A DNA stretch of 64,000 nt, from NCBI GenBank assembly GCA_000310025.1, contig FN649751.1, forward strand, positions 4,975,485 through 5,039,484, given 5' to 3'. Source of the stretch: Ectocarpus siliculosus (lineage: Eukaryota; Sar; Phaeophyceae; Ectocarpales; Ectocarpaceae). Within the stretch, counting starts at the first letter, position 1. Each line of letters opens with the position of its first letter. A program made the translations under genes and the position numbers. Shown piece by piece: positions 44,262 to 56,782 of this stretch. The notes under the pieces are model-generated. The model had not been told where the DNA came from, searched no databases, and saw only the letters and a program-made list of their open reading frames with translations.

Positions 44262-46638
44262 ATGGCCTCTTCTCGCGCCAACAAGCGCGCGAAAGTTTCG
44301 TCGTCAGCTCAAGAACCTGTAACGACGCTCGACAACACGGCATTCAATGAGAAAGACGCCGCCGAATCGAAAACGCTCACGAAAATGACTTTCCGGTGCC
44401 CGGTCACGATCGACAACGTCTTCAGCGCGCCGACGCCCACGCAGGTCAAGGTGTTCTACGAGTCCAGGAGCAGCAAAGGGAAACCTTTTGATCACTTGCC
44501 CAAAGGCGAAAAGCTTGCCTGGACCGAGTCGTTCCACAATAACAAGACGTTGATGGGATTCATTGTGTACACCCAGCTTTTCCCCAAGCTGTTGCAGAAC
44601 ATAATTAAGCTGAATGCCGCAACGTATCATTGGGCGCAGTTGGACAGCTTCTCGGAAAAGGGGAGGATCAAACTCGAACAACGTCGCAACGCCGTAGACA
44701 GGCTCAAGAGAAATGGCTCCACGCGCTCGGTCTTTATTGGACTTCCGTACAGGGTGGACACTTCGGCAAACATACTGGCCTTCATGAAGATGAATGTGGA
44801 GGGAGAGGACGAGAGGTTCAGTTTTTTTACCAAGCGCGAGTTCTCCATGATTTTTTCGAAGCGGGGACAAGTCGGCAGTTCGTCTGTATACGCCTCGTGC
44901 TCCATGGCGCTGTCCCTACTCTGGTTTGCAACGGCGGTTTTGGCCCGGCCCTGCTGCCTCGAGTCCATCATCCTACCACTCTTCGTCACGGAAAGGCGAG
45001 CGATGGAGCAGAGATTCAAGTGCCCGTCGCAATTTTTCGACGGGCCCATCCAAAGCTTTCAAACCAACTGGAAAAAGGTGTTCGCCGCCATCGACACGCA
45101 TCATCGGAACATCAACTACACGATGCTCGAGAAAGCGTGGGAGCACAAGTACATAAAGGGTGTGCACATTGCCGATGTCTACGCCGTGTTTCGAGCAACC
45201 ATGACGGCCCCAGATGACATGAACAGCATCGCGGCTTTGGTGCGATCCTACAAACAACATTCGAAGCACGGGGTCGAATCCGGGGCTGTGGTCGGCGTCA
45301 TTGATGTCATCAGGGACAAACCGGTCGAAGCCATTGGTAAAATCGACGGCGGGGTTCTAGGCAGCATCTTTTCTACCTATGGAGAGACGGCGTGCCTCAA
45401 GGTCCAAGCGGAGTGAAGCAGGCTGGAAGGAGGGTCGTCTCTGTTTGACGACAGTGTCAGCAACAAGCTAAATGAGATTTTGGCACACTTCGATTGCGAG
45501 CTGTGGAAGGCACGAAAAAAGGACAAGGTGGAGCGGGTCGTTGCTACGAACATGGACCCCGCCGGCATGAACAAAAAGATTGAGGGAGGGAAGATGCTCG
45601 ACCCCACAGACCCGAAATCAGTTGATCTCATGCACACAATGCTAAAGACTATCTCGGGGCAGGTTTGGAAACCCCTCAAGAAATTGATTGGGAAAGCGCT
45701 GGGGGCAAGCCTCGAGTACCCGGCCGCCTTCCTGCGCATTACACAGGAAGAGGGAGAACAGCTGTACAAGCACGTGCTAACTGCGGGGGTTACGTATCGT
45801 GGCTAACCTCTGTACACTTCTTCTCCTGAGCTTCTCGTGCCAGCGCTCGCAGGTGCTGCGAGAAGCAACCGTCGACGAGTTTGTACTCGTGCCAGATGCG
45901 ACGCACTACAAGTTTTCGTTCAAGAACAGAAGGTTCAAACCTGCATCTTCAGGAGGGACCTCGTCCGCATCGCCTGTGTCACACTTTATGCTGTCGCCAG
46001 ATCAGTCCATGATCACACGGTTCATAGCTATCGTGGGACACAGGTTTTGCGGCACACTATGCTTAGACAATGAAGCCAGGAGGCTGTTTGTCAACACCAA
46101 GGGTCAGAGCTGGACCCAGAAAGACGTATCGTCGCGCTTCAAGAGAATTGGCATGCATTGGTTGGGCATCTCCAATTTTGGACCTCATGTCTGTCGAACC
46201 TTTTGGTCCACGCATGCCCTTCACTCTGGACAAATCAGTGGCTCGAACTTGGAGAACTTCAGTAGCTTTCTACAAGTTTCGAGCACCACTCTGAGAAACA
46301 GCTACATGGCGGCATCAGCGAATACCGCAGCGCACACCGTGGGTAGTGAAGTGTTGGGGGCGGTAGTGAACTCCGCTTGCACGGGAGAAACGACAGAGAA
46401 GGGCGCGCGGCCGTACGGGAAGAAACTGAGCGCTAGGAGACTTGAGTTTGCGGGAGAGATTCGAGCCTCTCTCGCGAAGTACAGTTGTAGTGGTAGACTG
46501 CTGTTTCGTGCTCTTTTGCAGAAGAGGGACGCTTCGCAGCTTGTAGAGGGAGAGAAATGGTTCCGTTGGGAGAATACGTTTTTCAGTCAGAGGGATGAAC
46601 GGCTGTTTCAGCGGTTTGTGGATAAGGTGAACGCTTAA
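44262..46638 (+). mobile_element. tyrosine-recombinase (YR) gene of a putative transposable element, one stop and one frameshift
   Basis: The frame runs from ATG 44262 to TGA 45414-45416 and stays open in the same frame to about 45800. One base shift near 45799 then leads into the catalytic domain, which ends at 46638. The C-terminal part shows the YR residues in order: Arg in CQRSQVLREATVDEF, Lys in FKNRRFKP, H-x-x-R in HVCRTFWSTH, and the likely nucleophile Tyr in STTLRNSYMAAS. Such enzymes cut and join DNA through a 3'-phosphotyrosine. The N-terminal ~500 residues (basic start NKRAKVSS) should bind DNA. Size and YR-only content suggest a Crypton-like element, but no zinc finger (GCR1_C) is evident. 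With two lesions it is probably inactive, unless the TGA lies in an unrecognised intron. Confidence 0.72.
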
Positions 46639-47639
46639 CTACATTTTACGGAACCTGTCAGTGAAGAAAAGCCCCGCCATTTGGGGCGAGTGTCAAAACC
46701 TTTTTGTTTTCAGCAATAGTTGGATGGGTGGCAGGGAGGAGTTACTACGGCTGTAGCTCGCGTGGTTCGACCGTGCACAAGGCAGAAGTGGGGGTTGTGA
46801 AGCTGTTGATACACAGCTGTTCCACACATCTATTTTCAGTCATTTTTCTATCCGACAGGAGGATCTCAAAAGCTTCACAAACGTAAAGCACGCGTAGAGC
46901 ACTTGTGCCGTTCGCGCAATACCACGTATCACCCTTCTCTCCTGATGCTGCCACCGCTGCCGCCGCAGACAAAAGGATACGATCACGCACGCACACGCAC
47001 ACACCTCAATTCTTCATGCAGCTCACCTTCATATTCGGTTCAGTTTCCATGTAGGCCTGAGTCATAGCCACAGCAAAAGCACAATCCCCACCAACCCACC
47101 CTGCATTCCATCCCTCCCTCCCTCCCTTTCCCTCCAGCACGTTCGAGATGGCGCACCCGTTGGTTCCCTCAACGGCCCTGTAGGCGTATGCGCGTAGTGT
47201 TGACCAAGCGACACCCACCGTGCTACATCGATTGTTCGCAGGCTGCCACCTATGAAGAGGATGGTCAACCGGCCGAAGGTTCATTTGGTGGCTTGTCCAG
47301 CTGCGTGGTGTAGAATTGGAGAAGAGCGAAAGTGCACGTTGTATTGAAAAAAACAAATTATGAAAACACCATTTCTCTTCACCCCTTCGCATCTCACGGA
47401 CAGGTACAACAGCAAGCGAGACGGCGCGCTCCTCGGGTACGAGAAAGAGAATGGGGGAAATCTGAAAGAAAACGTCAAAGCGCAGGAAAACTCGGGAGAA
47501 CCACGGGATCGTGATCGGTCGGTAAGTCGGGGTCGTGACCGGTACATATAAATTGCACACGGCGAAGACGGGTAGATAGGATGTCGGCCATGGGCTCGGC
47601 CATGTTGTCCCGCATTCTTTTGAAAATGAGATCGAGTAG
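46639..47639. other. non-coding flank of the recombinase
   Basis: A short hairpin (GCCCCGCCATTTGGGGCG at about 46670) follows the recombinase stop. Low-complexity CA and CCCT tracts lie near 46985-47005 and 47107-47133. A minus-strand frame (47010-47290) reads reasonably (LEGKGGREGWNAGWVGGDC), but I cannot place it. Confidence 0.35.
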
Positions 47640-50600
47640 AGCTGACATCTCAAAACCTGGCCATCAGATTTCAAAATCTGGCTTTCGCAAACTATGTTGA
47701 GTTTTCATAAGTCTGTGAAACTGGTCTCTTGGAACTAAACCAGTCTTCTGGTGACATGACTTGACACCCTAAACTCGACCTTGACATAAAGTTGAAGATA
47801 TACTCTGCAATGTACCGCATGGATAGGAAGTGACACGGTCAGCAGAGAGCTGGCATATCAAACCAGGCCACTGATCTCAAATTCTGGCCTTCGCAAACTA
47901 AATTAAATTTTCCGAAATCTGTTAACATGGTCTCTCACTACATCAACCATTGTTCTGATGACATGACCAAACACACTAGCCCCTACCTTGAGATGTACTT
48001 GTAAAAGTACGCTGTACTGTACCACATGGATAAGAAAGTACTGTTAAGTGGACTGGGTCGATGTGCGACAACACGGGCAGATGTGCGACAGAACGAGAAC
48101 TTGCCAGAACCGATGGCCGACAACACGGCCGAGCAGCCAAGACGCGCGACAGAATGAGAACTTGTCAAAACCGATGGCCGACAAGACGGCCGAGGCGCGA
48201 AGACGCGCAACAGAACAAAACTTGCCGGAGCCGATGGCCGACATCACGGTCGAGCAGGTCAGCGACAGCACGCGCGGCGGCGTTTGGCTATCCATGCGGT
48301 ACGCTACGATGTATGTCTACGGGGATATCTCAAAGTAAGTGGTTACGGTATCTGATCACATTATCAGAAGACTGGTTTTGGTATCAAGAAACCAGGGATC
48401 ACAGATGTTGGAAGGCTCTAAGAAAGTTAGAATCTGAAATCTGATGGCCTGGTTTTCAGACGCCCGCTATCAACTTCATCTATCTTTCACATGAATGTGG
48501 GACAAACCGGCCGAGCCGATGGCCGACCACAACACGGCCGATGCGCGACTGAACGAGAACTTGCTCGAACCGACGGCCGGCAACAACACGGCCGAGCCGC
48601 GAAGGCGCGCCACAGAACGAGAATTCGCTCGAACCGATGGCTGGCAGCTACACGACCGAGCCGCGAACACGCGAGCCACAGAACGACAAATTGCTCGAAC
48701 CGACGGCCGGCAACAACACGGCCAAGCCGCGAAGACGAGCGACTGAACAACAAATTTCTCGAACCGATGGCCAGCAACAACACGACCGAGTCGGGAAGGC
48801 GAGCCACAGAACGAGAACTCGCTCGAACGGATAGCCGGCAACAACACGGCCGAGCCACGAAGGCGAGCGACAGAACGACAAATTGCTCGAACCGACGACC
48901 GGCAACAACACGGCCGAGCCGCAAAGGCGCGCGATAGAACGAGAACTCGCTCGAACCGACGGCCGCCAACTACACGACCGAGCCGCGAAGACGCGAGCCA
49001 CAGAACGACACATTGCTCGAACCGACGGTCAGCAACAACACGGCCGAGCCGTGAAGGCGCGCAACAGAACGACAACTTGCTCGAACCAATGGCCGGCAAC
49101 TACACGGCCGAGCCGCGAAGGCGCGAGCGACAGAACGACAACTCGCTTGAACCGACGGCCGCCAACTACACGACCGAGCCGCGAAGACGCGAGTCACAGA
49201 CCGACAAATTGCTCGAACCGACGGCCGGCGACTACACGACCGAGCCGCGAAGACGCGCGACAGAACGACACATTGCTCGAACGGATAGCCGGCAACAACA
49301 CGGCCGAGCCGTGAAGGCGCGCAACAAAACGACAATTTGCTCGAACCAATGGCCGGCAACAACACGGCCGAGCCGCGAAGGCGCGCGACAGAGCGACAAT
49401 TTGCTCGAACCGACGGCCGGCAACAACACGACCGAGCCGCGAAAGCACGAGCCACAGAACGACAAATTGCTCGAACCGACGGCCGGCGACTACACGGCCG
49501 AGCCGTGAAGGCGCGCGACAGAGCGAAAACTTACTCGAACCGACGGCCGGCAACAACACGGCCGAGCCGCAAAGACGAGCGCCAGAACGAGAACTCGCTG
49601 GAACCGATGGCCGGCAACAACACGGCCGAGCCGCGAAGACGCACGACAGACCGAGAGTTTGCCGGAACCGACGGCTGACAACAACACGACCGAGCCGTGA
49701 AGACGCGGGACAGAATGATAACTTGCTCGAACCAACGGTGATGCACAACACGGCCGAGCCGCGAAGACACGCCACAGAACGACAACTTGCTCCAACCGAT
49801 GGCGGACAACAAGGCGGAGCCGCTAAGACGCGGGACAGAACAACAACTTGCTCGAACCAACGGCCAACCACAACACGGCCGAGCCGCGAAGACACGCCAC
49901 AGAAGGACGACTTGCTCCAACCGATGGAGGACAACAAGGCGGAGCCGCGAAGACGCGCGACAAACGACAACTTGCCGGAAGCGATGGCCGGCAACAACAC
50001 GGCCGAGCCGCGAAGACGCGCGAGAAACCAAAACTTGCTCCAACCGATAGCCTACCACAACACAGCGGAGCCGCGAAGACGCGCGACTGAACAACACGTT
50101 ACCGGAACAGATGGCGGACAACCCGGCGGAGCCGCGAAGACGCGAGACAAAACGAGAACTTGCTCGCACCGATAGCCTACCACAACACAGCGGAGCCGCG
50201 AAGACGCGCGACTGGACGACAACTTGCCGGAACCAATGGCTGGCAACAACACAGCGGCGCCGCGAAGACGGGCGACAGAATGACAACTTGCCGGAACCAC
50301 GGCTGACAACAACACGGCCGAGCCGCGAAGACGCGGGACAGAACGACAACTTGTTCGAACCAACGGCCAACCAAAACATGGTTGAGCCGCGAAGACGCGC
50401 GACAAACGAAAACTTGCTCCAACCGATGGCCGGCAACAACACGGCCGAGCAGATGTCCGACACAACGACAACTGGTTCGAACCGATGGCGGGCAACAAGA
50501 CAGCCGAGCCGAGAAGACGCACGACAGACCCAGAGTTTGCCGGAACCGATGGTCGACAAAACGGGTGGCCGCGACAGACCGAGAATTTGCCAGAATCGAT

Positions 50601-53600
50601 GGCCGACACCACGGCCGAGCCGATCAGCGACAGCACCAGCGGCGACGTTTGTCTATCCATGCGGTACTATTTACAACGTATGTCTACGGGTATATCTCAA
50701 GGTCAAGGTTAGGGTGTCTGGTCACATCATCAGAAGACTGGTTTCGGTATCAAGAGACAAATTGAACATTGTTTGTGAAAGCCAGAACCTGAAATCTGAT
50801 GGCCTGGTTTCGAGACGCCATATCTACTTTACCTATCGACGCACGACAGAACAACAACTTGCCGGACCGATGGCCGGCAACAGCACGGCCGAGCTGCGAA
50901 GACGCGCGACAGAACGAGGATGTGCCGCAACGGATGGCCAACAACACAGCCGAGCCGCGAAGACGCGCGACAGAACGAGAACTGGCCGGAACCGATGGCC
51001 GACATCACGGCCGAGCCGATCAACGACAGCACGAGCGGCGGCTTTCCCCTACCCATGCGGTACGCGACAATGTATGTCCACGGGTATATCTCAAGGTAGA
51101 GGGTACGGTGTCTGGTCACATCATCAGAAGACTGGTTTTAGTATCAAGAGACCAGTTTCACAGATGTTGTAGAGTTGAATGTTGTTTGTGAAAGCCAGAG
51201 TCCGAAACCAGACGGCCTGGTTTTGAGATGCCAGTTATCTCCTTGATCTCTCTTGCAAATGTATGTGGGACAAATGGCCGAGCCGATGGCCAACAACACG
51301 GCCGATGCGCGAAAGACGCGCGACAGAACGAGAACTTGCTCCAACCGATGGCCGGCAACAGCACGGCCGAGCCGCGAAGACGCGCTGCAGAACGAGAACT
51401 TGCTCGAACTGATGGCCGGCAACAACACGGCCGAGCCGCGAACACGCGCCACAGAACGAGAACTTGCTCGAACCGATGGCCGGCAACGACGCGGCCCTGC
51501 CGGAAAGACACGTCACAGAACGACAACTTGCCGGAACTGATGGCCGACACCACGGCCGAGCCGATCAACGACAGCACGAGCGGCGGCGTTTCTCTACCCA
51601 TGCGGTACGCTACAATGTATGTCTACGGGTATATCTCATGGTAGAGGGTACGGTGTCTGGTAACATCATCAAAAGACTGGTTTTAGTATCAAGATACCAG
51701 TTTCACGGATGTTGGAAAGTTGAATGTTGTTTGTGAAAGCCAGAGTCCGAAACCAGACGGCCTGGTTTTGAGATGCCAGCTATCTCCTTGATCTATCTTG
51801 CAAATGTATGCGGGGCAAATGGCCGAGCCGATGGCCAACAACACGGCCGATGCGCGAGAAGACGCGCGACAGAACGAGAACTTGCTCGAACCGATGGCCG
51901 GCAACAGCACGGCCGAGCCGCGAAGACGTACGACAGAAAGAGGACGTGCCGGCCCTGATGCCCGGTAACAACTGAAAGGCAACAACAGAACGAGACCTTG
52001 CTCGAACCGATGGCCGGCAACAGCACGACCGAGCCGCGAAGAAGCGCCACAGAACGACAACTAGCTCGAACCGACGGCCGGCAACGACACGGCCGAGCCA
52101 CGGAGACGCTCGACAGAAAGAGACCTTGCCGGGACCGAACGGCAACAACACGGCCGAGCCGCGAAGACGCGCAACAGAAAGAGGACGTGCCGGAACCGAT
52201 GGCCTGCAACAACAGAACGAGAACTTGCTCGAACCGATGGCCGGCAACAGCACGGCCGAGCCGCAAAGTAGCGCCACAGAACGACAACTTGCTCCAACTG
52301 ATGGCCGGCGACAACAGAACGAGACCTTGCTCGAACCGATGGCCGGCAACAACACGGCCGAGCTGCGAAGACGCGCGACAGAACGATAACTTACCGCAAC
52401 GGATGGCCGACAACACAGCCGAGCCGCGAAGAAGCGCGACAGAACGCGAACTTGCTCGAACCGTCGGCCGAGATCACGGTCGAGCCGCGAAGAAACGCCA
52501 CAGAACGAGGACGTGCTCGAACTGATGGCCGGCAACAACAGAACGAGAACTTGCTCGAACCGATGGCCGGAAATGACACGGCTGAGCCACGAAGACGCGC
52601 GACAGAAAGAGACATTGCCGGGACCGAACGGCGACAACACGGCTGAGCCACGAAGAAGCGCCACAGAAAAAGGACGTGCCGGACCTGATGGCCGGCAACA
52701 ACAGAACGTGAAATTGCTCGAACCAATGGCCGGCAACAACAGAACGAGACCTTGCTCGAACCGATGGCTGGAAACGACACGGCTGAGCCAAGAAGACGCG
52801 CGACAGAAAGAGGCCTTGCCAGGACCGAACGGCAACAACACGGCCGAGCCGCGAAGACGCGCGACAGAAAGAGGACGTGCCGGACCTGATGGCCGGCAAC
52901 AACAGAACGAGGCCTTGCTCGAACCGATGGCCGGCAACAGCACGGCCGAGCCGCGAACTCGCGCCACAGATCGAAACCTTGCCGCAACGGATGATCGACA
53001 ACACGGCTGAGCCGCGAAGACGCGCGATAGAACGAGAAGTTGCTGGAACTGATGGCCGGCAACAGCACGGCCGAGCCGCGAACACGCGCCACAGATCGAA
53101 ACCTTGCCGCAACGGATGATCGACAACACGGCTGAGCCGCGAAGACGCGCGACAGAACGAGAACTTGCTGGAACCGATGGCCGGCAACACGGCCGAGCCG
53201 TGAAGACGCGCCACAGAACGAGGACGTGCCGGAACCGATGGCCGGCAACACGCGCCACAGAACGAGACCTTGCCGGAACCGATGGCGGGCAGCGACACGG
53301 CCAGGCCGCGAAGACGCGCCAAACAGCGAGAACTTGTTCAAACCGATGGCTGGCAACAAAACGACCGAGCCGCGAAGACGAGCGACAGAACGAGGACGTG
53401 CCGGAACTGACGGCCGGCAACACGCGCCACAGAACGAGAACTTGCTCGAACCGATGGCCGGCAACCACACGGCCAAGCCGCGAAGATGCGCGACAGAAAG
53501 AGAACTTGCTCGAACCGATGACCGGCAACAACACGCCCGATGCGCGAGAAGACGCGCGACAGAGAGAACGTGCTGGAACTGATGACCGGCAACACGCGCC

Positions 53601-54090
53601 ACAGACCGAAAACTTGCTCGAACCGATAGCCGTCAACAGCACGGCCGAGCCGCGAAGAAAGCGCCACAGAAAAAGGACGTGCCGGAATCGATGGCCAACA
53701 ACAACAGAACGAGACATTGCTCGAACCAATGACCGGCAACGACACGACCGAGCCACGAAGACGCGCGACAGAAAGAGGACGTGCCGGACCTGATGGCCGA
53801 CACCACGGCCCAGCCGATGTCCGACAGCGCGAGAAGATGCCCGAACCGACAGCCGCCAACATGGCCAAGCCGATGAGCAACAGCACGAGCGGCGGCTTTT
53901 GCCTATCCATGCGGCACATGATAGAGTTTTTCTATCGCTACGTCTCAAGATAGTGGTTAGCGTATTTGGGCACATCACCAGAAGAATGGTTTCGTACAAA
54001 AGATACCAGTTTCGCAGAATTCGGAAAATTCAATATTGCTTGCGCCGGCCAGAATTGGAAATCTGACGGCCTGGTTGTGAGACGCCACCT
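47640..54090. mobile_element. foldback-like composite element: inverted ~185-bp modules enclosing 64-bp tandem arrays
   Basis: A ~185-bp module occurs seven times. Two copies are inverted at the left (47640-47826 and 47847-48030). Five are direct (48290-48470, 50655-50820, 51051-51236, 51596-51780 and 53905-54090). Shared marks include CCATGCGGTAC, AAGACTGGTTT, AGACCAGTTTCACAG and GGCCTGGTTTTGAGAYGCC. The outermost copies face each other, so the whole 6.4 kb has inverted ends, like foldback elements with tandem-repeat arms. Arrays of a 64-bp repeat fill the spaces. No transposase is present. Confidence 0.8.
48500..50640. repeat. 64-bp tandem repeat array (minisatellite)
   Basis: The unit contains CTTGCTCGAACCGATGGCCG, then GCAACAACACGGCCGAGCCG, then CGAAGACGCGCGACAGAACG. 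Similar arrays lie at about 48055-48285, 50835-51045, 51260-51590 and 51800-53900, some 75-80 units in all, with shortened units (loss of the GCCGAGCCGCGAAGACGC part) common in the last block. As 64 is not a multiple of 3 and the unit lacks stops in most frames, it produces long spurious ORFs on both strands. Confidence 0.9.
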
Positions 54091-54630
54091 TTTATACTTG
54101 ACACGGCTTTCAAAACAATGGGTTGGTTCCGCGACGGGGAATGCTCTTGTTTGGAACGTTACAAAGAGCGCCATTGATGCGCGCGCCAGGATCACCCAAA
54201 CTGTTATGTGTTGTAAGCATCAAATGGCTCTGAGTCGCCGTAAACTCGAGCTCCACATCGAGCCGGTGCTCGTCGACTCCCAACACCATATTTCAACTTG
54301 TGCAGGAATGGTACAAACGCTTACAATAGGTAGGAATACGGTACCACGACGACCAAGTGTATCTGTTCGTGCAAAACAAGGAGCGTTTGTCGAGCCTTAA
54401 AGTCACGGAGCTACTGGATGGATATGTCGTCATTAAAAAAAAACGTCCACATTTTCTAAGAAATCGGGAGCGAGACCAGTACGTGGAAATGGTGAGGCTA
54501 GTTTAACGTCAACAGGAAACTCGCATACCGCGCACCGCTGGTCAAGCCAAATCGCTTCCCCCTTTTCAAGAAGAAACTCTTGCGATAACGGGCGGGACAT
54601 GATGCACACACAAGACATTAAAACCTGCAT
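54091..54630. other. non-coding, part of a diverged repeat copy
   Basis: The portion around 54520-54600 resembles 60296-60350 (shared GCACACCGCTGGTCA-type core and CGCTTCCCCCTTTTCA), so this is the 3' flank of the acidic-protein repeat family. Nothing else is recognised. Confidence 0.4.
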
Positions 54631-54990
54631 TTAGAGCAAGAAATACCCGAGAGAGCTGCAACAACAGAACCCGAAAGCATATTCCCATTCCATGAAATCA
54701 AGGACCCTCGCGAGGTTGCGCGACACGGCCGGGGCGAGGTGGTCGCTCAGCCTCCTGGTGCGCTTGGCCCATGCACGAATGAGGGGGCCCACGGGACCGC
54801 TGTTGCTGCTGCGGCGGCGGCGGTCAGTCTGTGCTACTTCCGCATCGGCTGCGTGAAAGGCGGGCGCCGGTTCCTCCAATTGTGTGTCTGTGTCGCTATA
54901 AGAGACATCGTGGACGACGGGAGCCAGCTCTTCAAGTTCGGTGTCTGACCGGGCCGTGATTGTTGTTGTTGTTGTTGTTGTTGTCTTCAC
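54631..54990 (-). CDS. small acidic protein with LEEPAP repeats
   Basis: The 119-residue frame opens with a Thr run encoded by a trinucleotide microsatellite, followed by two related segments (DTELEELAPVVHDVSYSDTD and TQLEEPAPAFHAADAEVAQT) and a basic C-terminal part (AWAKRTRRLSDHL) ending in a Cys/Phe-rich tail. Related copies lie at 60.4-61.3 kb on both strands. It is upstream-flanked by the dispersed repeat shared with 22.7 kb, so the family is probably repetitive, perhaps carried by an element. Function unknown. Confidence 0.5.
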   Translation of the reverse strand: MKTTTTTTTTITARSDTELEELAPVVHDVSYSDTDTQLEEPAPAFHAADAEVAQTDRRRRSSNSGPVGPLIRAWAKRTRRLSDHLAPAVSRNLARVLDFMEWEYAFGFCCCSSLGYFLL

Positions 54991-55105
54991 ATTAAAAACC
55001 GTTCCGATCTCTCTCTACCCAGTACCTTCGTATGTCCGTACTGATCCAGCACTCGACGCGGTCGATTCCCGTGGTCACAGGTTAACTTACCCTAAAAAGG
55101 TACAC
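54955..55105. repeat. second copy of the 22.7-kb dispersed repeat, with (GTT)n
   Basis: It starts in a GTT run (54958-54983) and shares CTCTACCCAGTACCTTCGTA-type sequence and GACGCGGTCGATTCCCG with 22690-22870. Confidence 0.6.
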
Positions 55106-56782
55106 TGATTGCTTGGAGTTGGTAAGGTCGTTGACCTCACCGCCAACGACAGTGGTTCTCATCCTGATTTTTATGAAGAAGTCGTGCGGTAAGATCCTCC
55201 GATACCCAAGCGTGTGTATTCACGCTATTGGGTGTCTGCTGTTGCACACAAGACAAGGTATCATTGCCACACCATTAGAGAGGCGGAAAAAGTGTTGTTT
55301 CCCAAACCCACACTTTGATCATTCCAAGACAAAAACGAGCGCGCAGAACACACGCATATACAATGAAACATTTCCCGCTTTGCCGCCAGAACTGCAACTT
55401 GGGCGGGAAGGAGGACCTCATGTATTTAGTTTGGCAATGATAGTGTATACATCGTGTTCACGTACACATCTCCCAATACACGTGTTTCTATGTGAGCCGG
55501 AACGAGGGGGTCGATGAACCAAGCCAGATCAATCTGCTGCTGTATTCTTTGTTCTCAACACATGGATTCCACACACACCGCCAGTCACGATAGATTAAGA
55601 TGAGAAAGGGGGGAGAGGTCCAATCCAGGGACAAAACTCGTGTGTTTGAACGAGACAGCACGTGTGTGGCGGTATGCGGTGTGGCACACTTGTAGGAGCA
55701 CATGCAGTAAGATGGACCAGCAGCATAAAAGGGGCAAAGGTCTTTTAACACTCACGAAAAACAAAACCAAGTACACATATGCTCGTCAAACCTCCGCTGT
55801 GCGTGGTTGTGTCGAGAACAATAGACCCCTTGCCCCGTTTTCATGAAAAAACGAAAATAGTTCGTTCTGTTTTTTTTCTGGATTGATCTTTTTCTCACCT
55901 GAAGGTTATGTGGCCCACGTCGGGGAGGCAATTGCCGCCAAATCTCCATGCATCCTTGGCACGCCGGTTTCGTCCATGTATTCTCTAGCTGCAAGACCCG
56001 CCCATCACCCATCACACACACACGCATTCGCATCCACGTCGATCCAAGAGCGGCGCCGAAGAGGGGCATGGATCTAGAGCGCGGGAAGTCGTTTGGGGAG
56101 AGCGGGAGGAAACCTGTGGCGGAGGAAGGGTGTAAGAGAGAGAAAGCGCGGAAAAATGGCGAGGAACACAAAATTCGCACAACGGCAAACGGAAAAATAC
56201 AACACTACTTAGGAGAACAATATGCAAACCGAGACTGCTTTCGCGGCACGTTTTTACACATTTCAATATCTACAAATGTCACGGAAAAGCGTAGGAAAAG
56301 CGCATTCGCCAACCAGACCATGGCATTAACAAGCATTTTCCGGCACGCAGAACACAACTAGTTGCCGTCGCTGACACTGAAAGTACTAGTACTGCTGATG
56401 CTAATGCGAGAGCGGTGGGAGCAGAAAAGCAAACCACCAACTCAGCAAAGGGAAGAAATTTTTCCGAGGTCAATCAATGAAGGCGTGTATCGTGCCACAC
56501 CCGTGACAAGATCAGAAAAAATACAACGAAATTTGAACCTCACCTGCGGTGCTTTTCGACAAGAGATGCTTTGCGGAAAAGAAGGACCACAGCCGGGCAC
56601 AAGATAGATCCCCTGAGGATCCAAACGCGCCACCTAGCCGCACCTAAAACAGGGCACGCGTGAAGAGTACGGGTAGTCGCGCGTGGCGTGCTTCTTCCAA
56701 ATCTGTGTAGAAAGAGTGTGTGTAAAAGCGCCGGGAAAGGGCCGGGGACTGGTTTCACAGACAAAGAACTATCTACTCTCTC
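55106..56782. other. non-coding, nothing recognised
   Basis: Short frames overlap on both strands and none has recognisable domains. Confidence 0.35.

Noticed and set aside
44630-45217. Plus-strand ORF of 195 codons in another frame
   Set aside because: It is a shadow of the recombinase N-terminal frame, rich in Arg and His with no family features.
47006-47674. A 222-codon minus-strand gene
   Set aside because: Its first half overlaps the inverted module of the foldback composite and reads as low-quality protein; only 47010-47290 looks remotely coding and no family is recognised.
48500-53900. CRISPR array
   Set aside because: Units are contiguous diverged 64-bp repeats without unique spacers, in a eukaryotic context with no cas-like genes.
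51780-53999. A 739-codon minus-strand ORF and many other long ORFs between 48.5 and 54 kb
   Set aside because: They are produced by the 64-bp tandem repeat, which is nearly stop-free in all frames; equivalent ORFs occur on both strands and no start, domain or frame is favoured.
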